64,000 bases of DNA from Cognatundibacterium jejuense (lineage in GTDB: Bacteria; Pseudomonadota; Gammaproteobacteria; Burkholderiales; Burkholderiaceae_D). Below the pieces are notes generated by a model. The model was not told where the DNA came from and searched no databases. It saw nothing but the letters and a program-made list of their open reading frames with translations. The stretch's first letter is position 1, and each line of letters opens with the position of its first letter. This document shows positions 57,358 through 64,000 of the stretch, in pieces. Made by a program: the position numbers and the translations under genes. The stretch lies in contig NZ_JACOFV010000004.1 of NCBI RefSeq assembly GCF_014284255.1, positions 1 to 64,000 of the forward strand, given 5' to 3'.

Positions 57358-58803
57358 TCAGTGCAGTTGAACAGTGTAGATGTTTCTTCCAGATAAATCG
57401 CTTTTATAGTCGCTGTAGTTCTGGCGCCCAACAAATTGTAATTGCTTCTTTTGCGCTACCCACGTCATTGGCGTTGCATCATAGGGGCTTCTAAACTGGC
57501 TATCAGTCGTTGCTACAAAATTCTGTATTGCGTCAACGGTCACGCCTTTGCGGCGTATTTCAGCTTGCAAGCCAACCAGACGGATATAGCCGTCAAGATC
57601 GGCGATTTGTTCCATGTATCTAAAATAGCTTTCTGGATGCGCAATCTGAGCTTCGTAAAGGCCTTTGCCTACTGGGTTGTACAAAAAATGAACGAAAGTC
57701 GAAAAAGTTTGTTTGTTGGTGTCTTTTGTACGCAGTTTTATTTCATTTTCAGCTTGCTTGAAACCTGATGGCGGAAGATGTGCGGCCTGTATTATCGGTT
57801 CAAGATAATTTGCCATCAAATTCATAGTGATATTTGGTTGATAGAACGCTTTAATAAGTAATGCAGAAAATTTTTCTGAAACGGTTTCCGGAGCGCCTGT
57901 CACATACCCGGTTGTCAGATTTTTTAAGACAAATTGGGCTTCTTTTTTAAATGAAGAAGCCATTGAAAGTTCCGCTTCGCTCATAGGGCGCAGCATGCCA
58001 CTCATTTCATTACCATTGCTTTTGAGTACGCGTGGATAGACTTCAATAATTTCACTGATCGCCCTGATTTGCTTTCGAAGTATGGCGCTGACGACGTGTT
58101 TGGAAGTGAGTGTCGATGACTGTTGCATCAAGCGGCGTAAGAATTGATCGTTTTTCTTTAACGCATCGATACCTTCTTGTGTTTTTCCATCTGCAATATT
58201 AAAAACAGCTTTCGTAATGACCACGTCTGAAGCATTCAGCAACGCTAAGTATTGCGGTAAAGGTGTTGTCACTGAAAAAATTGGCGGCTCCTCAAAATTT
58301 GGGAGTTGTTGAATCATTTCATAGCGTTTTAACAGAAGTAAACTCTGTGAGATCATTGTTTCTACTTTATTTCTGTTTAAAATATCTGCCTCAATACAGG
58401 TGCTGGTGACATCTCTGCAGCGATCGTTTTGTCGGGTAAAAAGAGTCGTTGTTTTATAACTTGTGCTTTTTGTGTAGTCAGGTCGCAATGGGTCTGCCTT
58501 GCTGAGGGTTATATATTTTTCCGTTACTTCCTGCCCTGTTTTTAAGACATCCAGACTTTCATCGGCATCCATTGCAATCAATACAAAGTAGCCATTGGTT
58601 TTCGGATCAACAGCATTGGTCGTACCGTCAAGCATGGCTTTTGCCTTTGAATCAAGTGGTTCATCTTTTAGATTGATCAGAATCCCGACAACGATAATAG
58701 AGATTGCTAGCGCAGTTACACCACCAATAAAGGTTAGCGTCCAACGCAAAATTTTTCTGATCGGTGAAACCATATTTGAACGTTGATTCAAGGAAATTTC
58801 CAT
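57358..58803 (-). CDS. Unrecognised membrane-anchored protein
   Basis: About 481 residues, no family recognised. An N-terminal membrane span (~22-44, 'FIGGVTALAISIIVVGILI') anchors a large, presumably periplasmic, helix-rich domain. There are no enzyme motifs and only two cysteines, in 'RCRDVTSTCIE' near residue 128-138, that could form a disulfide. I use the second ATG (58803), which has GGAAGCAGG before it. It is transcribed against ftsB and divergently from the 2-aminobenzoate genes. The context gives no functional hint. Confidence 0.6.
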   Translation of the reverse strand: MEISLNQRSNMVSPIRKILRWTLTFIGGVTALAISIIVVGILINLKDEPLDSKAKAMLDGTTNAVDPKTNGYFVLIAMDADESLDVLKTGQEVTEKYITLSKADPLRPDYTKSTSYKTTTLFTRQNDRCRDVTSTCIEADILNRNKVETMISQSLLLLKRYEMIQQLPNFEEPPIFSVTTPLPQYLALLNASDVVITKAVFNIADGKTQEGIDALKKNDQFLRRLMQQSSTLTSKHVVSAILRKQIRAISEIIEVYPRVLKSNGNEMSGMLRPMSEAELSMASSFKKEAQFVLKNLTTGYVTGAPETVSEKFSALLIKAFYQPNITMNLMANYLEPIIQAAHLPPSGFKQAENEIKLRTKDTNKQTFSTFVHFLYNPVGKGLYEAQIAHPESYFRYMEQIADLDGYIRLVGLQAEIRRKGVTVDAIQNFVATTDSQFRSPYDATPMTWVAQKKQLQFVGRQNYSDYKSDLSGRNIYTVQLH

Positions 58804-58934
58804 GCCTGCTTCCATATTGTTACGTCAGTCTGTTAAGTGATGTATCTGAGGTAAAACATCCCTCATCTCTCGTGCGCATCGGCGATTAAAGATGAGAGGA
58901 AATTGTTTATGACAATAAATTAAATTTAAATAAA

Positions 58935-58962
58935 TTGCAATTATTGTATTGTTTTATTGCAA
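58935..58962. promoter_or_regulatory. Inverted repeat TTGCAAT-N14-ATTGCAA upstream of the 2-aminobenzoate genes
   Basis: Half-sites at 58935-58941 and 58956-58962 are perfect inverse copies, centred 21 bases (two DNA turns) apart, in the 387-base divergent gap. Each contains TGCA, the core bound by BzdR/BoxR-type regulators of benzoyl-CoA pathways (established for Azoarcus). It could be the operator of the downstream genes; the rest of the gap is AT-rich and otherwise featureless. Confidence 0.5.
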
Positions 58963-59190
58963 CTGTGGTGTGTAACGGACGTGACCCGTGTCGTAAGATT
59001 GCTTGACGTTAAATTACGACTTTTATTTAAGTTGTGTTGCTTTTGTTTTTTGAGGTGAAGAGCCATCCTAAAGTTTTTTAGATTTGTCTTTAAAATTACT
59101 TTACCTTTAAATAGTTTAGGTTTAAAGTATATTTCACTTGATTGCGTAAGTCCTGAATTCTTCGCCGAAAATGAAGTGATAGGAGGTGAC

Positions 59191-60816
59191 ATGGCTATAA
59201 ATGCACAAACGGTGTCCGCTCATGTGGATACGTTTGCCTACGATAACTTGCCGCCGCGTGAACAGTGGCCAGAGTTGAGTTTTTCTTTGCCCGAGCTGGC
59301 ATATCCCGAGCGGATTAATTTTGTTGCAGAGATTTTAGATAAAGCCTGCGCACAGGGTTTTGCCGATAAGGTCGCGATACGCACCTACACAGAAGCCTGG
59401 ACTTACGCGCAATTACAAGAAAAAGTAAATCGCATTGCTCATGTTCTGGTGCAAGATTTAGGGATGGTCGCCGGAAATCGCGTCTTATTGCGCGGTGCGA
59501 ATCACCCCATGATGGCAGCCTGTTTTTTTGCAGTGATTAAAGCGGGTGGTATCGCTGTACTGACGATGCCCTTGCTACGTGCCAAAGAGTTGGGTGTGAT
59601 CGTTGAAAAAGCAGAAATCACACATGCACTTTGTTCTTATTCCTTACATGAAGATTTAGAAAAGACCCGCCAGGAGCAACCCCGCTTACAGCACGTGATG
59701 TACTTTTGCGGTGGTGACGATTCGCTTGAAACTCGCATGCAATCGAAGTCTGTTGAATTTGCGGCTGTGGATACTGCGGCGGAAGATGTGTGTCTGATCG
59801 GCTTTACCTCTGGTACAACAGGTAAACCCAAAGGAACCATGCATTTTCATCGCGATGTATTAGCGATTTGCGATTGCTTTCCACGTTCTACACTCAAATC
59901 TGCCGTCAACGATATTTTTATAGGCACACCACCATTGGCGTTTACCTTTGGGCTTGGGGGCTTACTGCTGTTCCCATTGCGGGTAGGTGCAACCGCAGTC
60001 TTGCTCGAAAAATTAACGCCAGAATTATTACTCAAAGCCATTGCCGATTTTAAAGCAACGATTTGTTTTACTGCACCTACCTTTTATCGTCAGATGACGG
60101 GATTAGTGTCGCAACATGATCTGACCAGCCTGCGTAAAACCGTCTCTGCGGGAGAAGCATTACCAATTTCCACACGTGAAGCGTGGCGTCAGGCGACCGG
60201 ATTGATCATGATTGATGGCATCGGTGCGACCGAAATGTTGCACATTTTTATTTCCGCTGCTGATGAACAAGTGCGTCCGGGCGCAACTGGTCAACCGATT
60301 CCTGGCTATCAGGCCTGCATACTGGATGAGGATGGAAATCAAGTATCGGCGGGTGTGGTTGGGCGCCTGGCGGTGAAGGGGCCCACCGGGTGCCGTTATC
60401 TGGCGGATGAGCGTCAAACGAAATACGTATTGAATGGTTGGAATCTCACTGGCGATGCGTATCAGATGGATGCCGATGGCTATTTTTGGTATTGCGCCCG
60501 CACTGACGACATGATTATTTCAGCTGGTTATAACATCGCTGGCCCGGAGGTGGAAGAAGCGATTTTATTGCATCCAGCGGTTGCTGAGTGTGCGGTCGTC
60601 GGTATTGCTGACGAAGAGCGAGGTCAGATCGTCAAGGCGTTTATCGTTGCCCGGCCTGATGTGGTAGTGGACGATATGTTAGCTAAAGATATTCAAGACT
60701 TTGTGAAGCAATCTATAGCGCCTTACAAATATCCACGAGCGATCGAATTTAAAACAGCATTGCCGCGAACTGAGACTGGCAAATTACAGCGTTTTAAATT
60801 GCGCGTTGCACAGTGA
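59191..60816 (+). CDS. 2-aminobenzoate (or benzoate)-CoA ligase
   Basis: A 541-residue adenylate-forming enzyme that activates an aromatic acid to its CoA thioester. AMP-binding motif 'GFTSGTTGKPKGTMH' near residue 205-219; 'APTFYRQM'; 'DGIGATEMLHIF' with the Glu; 'NLTGDAYQMDADGYFWYCART' Asp; 'SAGYNIAGPEVEE'; and C-terminal Lys in 'PRTETGKLQR'. Close in type to benzoate-CoA ligases, with a start at ATG 59191 behind a perfect AGGAGG site. Because the fused 2-aminobenzoyl-CoA monooxygenase/reductase follows by 56 bases, anthranilate is the most likely substrate (inference from context). Confidence 0.88.
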   Translation: MAINAQTVSAHVDTFAYDNLPPREQWPELSFSLPELAYPERINFVAEILDKACAQGFADKVAIRTYTEAWTYAQLQEKVNRIAHVLVQDLGMVAGNRVLLRGANHPMMAACFFAVIKAGGIAVLTMPLLRAKELGVIVEKAEITHALCSYSLHEDLEKTRQEQPRLQHVMYFCGGDDSLETRMQSKSVEFAAVDTAAEDVCLIGFTSGTTGKPKGTMHFHRDVLAICDCFPRSTLKSAVNDIFIGTPPLAFTFGLGGLLLFPLRVGATAVLLEKLTPELLLKAIADFKATICFTAPTFYRQMTGLVSQHDLTSLRKTVSAGEALPISTREAWRQATGLIMIDGIGATEMLHIFISAADEQVRPGATGQPIPGYQACILDEDGNQVSAGVVGRLAVKGPTGCRYLADERQTKYVLNGWNLTGDAYQMDADGYFWYCARTDDMIISAGYNIAGPEVEEAILLHPAVAECAVVGIADEERGQIVKAFIVARPDVVVDDMLAKDIQDFVKQSIAPYKYPRAIEFKTALPRTETGKLQRFKLRVAQ

Positions 60817-60872
60817 CATGATTTGACGATGATCCCGATGAAGATCATCGAAACTCAATTTTGGGAAACGAG

Positions 60873-63266
60873 ATGAATATTCTTTGCATAGGCGGTGGAC
60901 CAGCCGGATTGTATTTTGCTTTACTGATGAAGAAGCAATATCCAGCGCATCAGATCACAGTCGTAGAACGCAATCGCCCATACGATACGTTTGGTTGGGG
61001 CGTCGTTTTTTCTGATCAAACTTTAGGTAATCTCGTCAAGGCGGATGAAGATACTGCACGTTCGATTTTGCAGGCGTTTAATCATTGGGATGATATTGAC
61101 ACCCATTTTAAAGGGCAGGTCGTTACTTCTGGCGGACACGGCTTTTGTGGGATAGGCAGAAAGCGCTTGCTGAATATTTTACAGGCGCGTTGCGAAGCGC
61201 TTGGCGTTAAGCTGGTATTTGAAACTGATGTATCCGATGATCAGGCTTTGGCAGCCCAATATGATGCCGATATCGTGATCGCTTCGGATGGTCTCAATAG
61301 CCGCATCAGAACGCGCTATGAGGCGAGTTATCAGCCAGATATTGATACACGCAAATGCCGCTTTGTCTGGTTAGGCACCAAAAAATTATTCTCCGCTTTT
61401 ACCTTTGCGTTTGAAGAAACCGAACACGGTTGGTTTCAGGCGCATGCGTATCAGTATGACGGTGATACTGCGACCTTTATTGTCGAGACGCCAGAAGAAG
61501 TCTGGCTCAAGGCGGGCATAGACAAAATGTCGCAAGAAGAAGCGATTGCTTTTTGCGAGCGTCTGTTTGCCAAATATCTGGATGGTAATGCCTTGATGGC
61601 GAATGCTGCACATTTACGTGGTTCTGCGAACTGGATTAAATTTCCACGCATTATTTGCAAAAATTGGGTGCATTGGAACACAGTCAATCAAAAACAAGTA
61701 CCAGTTATTTTGATGGGTGACGCCGCACATACAGCACATTTTTCGATAGGCTCTGGTACCAAGTTGGCGTTAGAAGACGCGATTGAGTTAAGCAATAGCT
61801 TTTCGCAATATGGTGAGCAAGGCATGCAGGCGGTGCTCGATCATTATCAGCAATTGCGCTCGATCGAAGTGTTGAAGATTCAAAGCTCGGCACGTAATTC
61901 GATGGAATGGTTTGAAAACGTTTCACGCTACACTGCGCTTGACGCACCGCAATTTGCGTATTCTATGTTGACCCGCAGCCAGCGTTTGTCACATGAAAAT
62001 CTGCGAGTCCGCGACGCCAGCTATGTCCGTAGTTTTGAGCACTGGATTGCCGAACAAGCGTATGCCAAAGCAGGTGTTCCTATGCCTGCCAGTGCACAAG
62101 CAATTCCTCCGATGTTGACGCCTTACAAATTACGCGATGTGGTGTTGAAAAATCGCATTGTAGTGTCACCCATGGCGCAATATTCGGCGGTGGATGGTGT
62201 GGCGGGGGACTATCATTTAGTGCACCTTGGTAGTCGCGCAATGGGTGGGGCGGGTCTGGTGTTTGCCGAAATGACTTGCGTCTCTGCGGATGCACGTATT
62301 AGCCCAGGATGCCCTGGTTTATATGCGCCGGAACATACGGTGGCGTGGAAGCGCATTGTCGATTTTGTGCATGCGAATACCGATGCCAAGATCGCAGTGC
62401 AATTGGGGCATGCCGGTGCGAAAGGTTCCACCCGCGTCGCTTGGGAGGGTATTGATCAGCCGCTGACTAATGATAATTGGCCTTTGATTTCTGCTTCTGA
62501 GCAGCGTTATCTGCCTGGTGTTTCGCAATTGGCACGCGTTGCGTCGTTGGCTGATTTGGATAAAATATCACATGATTTTGTGCAGGCAACACAAGCCGCA
62601 GAGCAGGCTGGATTTGATTGGCTGGAGTTGCACTGTGCGCATGGCTATTTGTTGTCTAGCTTTATTTCTCCGTTGACGAATCAACGTGAAGATGAATATG
62701 GCGGGTCGTTAGAAAACCGTTGCCGTTTTCCTTTGCAAGTGTTTGCCGCTATGCGCGCTGTGTGGCCGCAAGAAAAGCCTATCTCAGTGCGTATCTCCGC
62801 GCATGATTGGGTGGAGGGCGGTATCACACCAGACGATGCGGTGCAAATTGCCCGTTTATTCAAAGCGGCGGGTGCTGATTTAATTGACTGTTCCTCTGGT
62901 CAAGTGAGTAAAGCTGAAAAGCCCGTGTTTGGACGCATGTTCCAGACGCCGTTTGCTGACCGTATCCGTAACGAAGTGCAGATTCCTACGATGGCCGTTG
63001 GCGCTATTTTTGAAGCCGATCATGCCAATAGCATTATCGCTGCTGGTCGTGCTGACTTGTGCGCGATCGCGCGACCACATCTGGCTGATCCGGCATGGAC
63101 TTTACATGAAGCCGCCAAACTCGGCGTGACCGACATCGCATGGCCGAAGCAATACGTGGCCGGTAAATTCCAGTTGGAACGTAATCTCGAACGTGAACGC
63201 CAGATTGCAGCAGCGAGCGCCGGTCTGACGCCGCAGCAAATCGCGGCAAAGTTACTTGAAGGCTGA
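60873..63266 (+). CDS. 2-aminobenzoyl-CoA monooxygenase/reductase-type fusion (FAD hydroxylase + old yellow enzyme)
   Basis: A 797-residue fusion. Residues 1-~395 are a flavin aromatic hydroxylase: '[11 protein letters not shown]' Rossmann motif, '[12 protein letters not shown]' and '[16 protein letters not shown]'. Residues ~405-780 are an old-yellow-enzyme (FMN) reductase: '[13 protein letters not shown]', '[10 protein letters not shown]' with the substrate His and '[15 protein letters not shown]'. This layout belongs to 2-aminobenzoyl-CoA monooxygenase/reductase and salicylyl-CoA 5-hydroxylase relatives. The former adds oxygen and reduces the ring, dearomatising anthraniloyl-CoA for beta-oxidation-like breakdown. 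Together with the ligase and a downstream dehydrogenase it supports the Azoarcus-type anthranilate pathway. Start ATG 60873 chosen over an in-frame TTG four codons earlier. Confidence 0.9.
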   Translation: MNILCIGGGPAGLYFALLMKKQYPAHQITVVERNRPYDTFGWGVVFSDQTLGNLVKADEDTARSILQAFNHWDDIDTHFKGQVVTSGGHGFCGIGRKRLLNILQARCEALGVKLVFETDVSDDQALAAQYDADIVIASDGLNSRIRTRYEASYQPDIDTRKCRFVWLGTKKLFSAFTFAFEETEHGWFQAHAYQYDGDTATFIVETPEEVWLKAGIDKMSQEEAIAFCERLFAKYLDGNALMANAAHLRGSANWIKFPRIICKNWVHWNTVNQKQVPVILMGDAAHTAHFSIGSGTKLALEDAIELSNSFSQYGEQGMQAVLDHYQQLRSIEVLKIQSSARNSMEWFENVSRYTALDAPQFAYSMLTRSQRLSHENLRVRDASYVRSFEHWIAEQAYAKAGVPMPASAQAIPPMLTPYKLRDVVLKNRIVVSPMAQYSAVDGVAGDYHLVHLGSRAMGGAGLVFAEMTCVSADARISPGCPGLYAPEHTVAWKRIVDFVHANTDAKIAVQLGHAGAKGSTRVAWEGIDQPLTNDNWPLISASEQRYLPGVSQLARVASLADLDKISHDFVQATQAAEQAGFDWLELHCAHGYLLSSFISPLTNQREDEYGGSLENRCRFPLQVFAAMRAVWPQEKPISVRISAHDWVEGGITPDDAVQIARLFKAAGADLIDCSSGQVSKAEKPVFGRMFQTPFADRIRNEVQIPTMAVGAIFEADHANSIIAAGRADLCAIARPHLADPAWTLHEAAKLGVTDIAWPKQYVAGKFQLERNLERERQIAAASAGLTPQQIAAKLLEG

Positions 63267-63271
63267 GCTTG

Positions 63272-64000
63272 ATGATGACCGAAAAAAATCTGAACAATAA
63301 GCACGCGCTGATTACTGGTGGAGGTAAAGGCATAGGCTATGCAATTGCTGATGCTTTGCTGGCGCAGGGGCTAAACGTAACGATTGCCGGACGCAATGAG
63401 GAAGTCCTCAAGGCTGCAATGAAAAGTCTTAGCAGTGCACATGGCGAACCCGGGATCGCTTACATCGTACTTGATGTTTCTGATTCAAAAGCCGTTGAAA
63501 TCAACTTTGCACTCGCAGCACAGCAGCTGGGGCCTATCGATATTCTGGTCAATAACGCTGGTCAGGCAAGTTCTGCGCCATTTTTAAAAACCGATACTGC
63601 ACATTGGCAGCAGATGCTGAATGTGAATTTGATGGGTACGGTCCATTGCACCAAACAGGTACTGCCTGTCATGTTGGAAGCTGGCTGGGGCCGTATTATC
63701 AATGTCGCCAGTACGGCAGGTTTGACTGGATATCCGTATGTCAGTGCTTATTGTGCGGCCAAACATGGTGTGATCGGACTGACCCGCGCACTGGCTTTGG
63801 AGTTGGCAACCACGGGTGTCACAGTTAACGCGGTGTGCCCTGGTTATACAGAAACAGATATTGTCAAAGAGGCGGTCAGCAATATTATGTCGAAAACCGG
63901 TAGAACCGAAGAGCAGGCGCGTGCGGCGTTGGCTTCCGGCAATCCGCAGCAGCGACTAGTGCAGCCTTCTGAGGTAGCTAATACAGTCGCCTGGCTGTGC
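63272..64000 (+). CDS. Short-chain dehydrogenase/reductase, 3' end beyond window
   Basis: The first 243 codons are present and the frame is still open at the window edge. Classical SDR motifs: 'TGGGKGIG' (TGxxxGxG cofactor loop), 'NNAG', catalytic Ser in 'NVASTAG' and Tyr-Lys in 'YCAAK', then 'PGYTETDI'. The gene begins five bases after the monooxygenase/reductase stop, so it is in the same transcript. It may oxidise a 3-hydroxyacyl-CoA intermediate of the pathway, as SDRs in this type of cluster do (inference). Two adjacent ATGs (63272 and 63275) are possible starts. Confidence 0.88.
   Translation, partial: MMTEKNLNNKHALITGGGKGIGYAIADALLAQGLNVTIAGRNEEVLKAAMKSLSSAHGEPGIAYIVLDVSDSKAVEINFALAAQQLGPIDILVNNAGQASSAPFLKTDTAHWQQMLNVNLMGTVHCTKQVLPVMLEAGWGRIINVASTAGLTGYPYVSAYCAAKHGVIGLTRALALELATTGVTVNAVCPGYTETDIVKEAVSNIMSKTGRTEEQARAALASGNPQQRLVQPSEVANTVAWLC

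Overview
The window reads as a chromosomal segment of a betaproteobacterium of the order Burkholderiales, most likely family Oxalobacteraceae; Undibacterium is my best guess at genus level, from memory of gene order and moderate GC rather than from any search. Support comes from the order tatD-comEC-...-pyrG-kdsA-eno-ftsB, the block moeA-moaD-moaE followed by clpB, the mostly sensory and outer-membrane accessory content, and an anthraniloyl-CoA (2-aminobenzoate) catabolic block of the Azoarcus type at the right edge. No tRNA, rRNA or CRISPR array was seen.

Layout. 1-4148 is an AT-rich defence island edge: the right end of an IS66-family element has landed inside an OLD-family nuclease gene (Gabija GajA-like, 5' truncated), followed by its overlapping UvrD-like helicase partner. 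4238-7824 (minus) is an overlapping gene pair, a PhoU/DUF47-like protein and a pyruvate-phosphate-dikinase-like protein that lacks the PEP-binding barrel. 8373-13530 holds a solute-binding protein, a multi-domain HD-GYP c-di-GMP phosphodiesterase and a bacteriohemerythrin. 13620-16480 (minus) holds an OprB-type porin and a Na+/Ca2+-exchanger-family protein under a yybP-ykoY manganese riboswitch. 16802-20221 pairs a ribose-binding-like lipoprotein with a histidine kinase. 20621-29920 is a seven-gene cluster: TelA, vWA, FHA/zinc ribbon, duplicated membrane sensor-like protein, coiled-coil protein, PknG-like kinase and PP2C phosphatase. 29983-32901 (minus) pairs a PhnD-like binding protein with a hybrid histidine kinase.

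33192-35160 is moeA-moaD-moaE. 35308-37647 is a BlaI-type repressor with a BlaR1-like M56 protease fused to a penicillin-binding-protein-like domain. Then come a TonB receptor, proline iminopeptidase, clpB with a sigma-32 promoter, an AraC regulator divergent from an RraA-like gene, and small membrane proteins. 47775-57332 is a housekeeping run: tatD, comEC, an alpha/beta hydrolase, lpxR-like, pyrG, kdsA, eno and ftsB. 57358-58803 (minus) is an unrecognised membrane-anchored protein. 59191-64000 is 2-aminobenzoate-CoA ligase, the fused 2-aminobenzoyl-CoA monooxygenase/reductase and the start of a short-chain dehydrogenase cut by the window end.

Themes. Three separate periplasmic binding proteins sit beside sensor proteins with no transporter permease or ATPase nearby, suggesting they present ligands to the sensors. 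The TelA-vWA-FHA-kinase-phosphatase cluster is the best candidate for a little-described system: a cytoplasmic phospho-signalling module coupled to a membrane sensor. The M56-PBP fusion and the barrel-less PPDK with its PhoU-like partner are the other unusual architectures.
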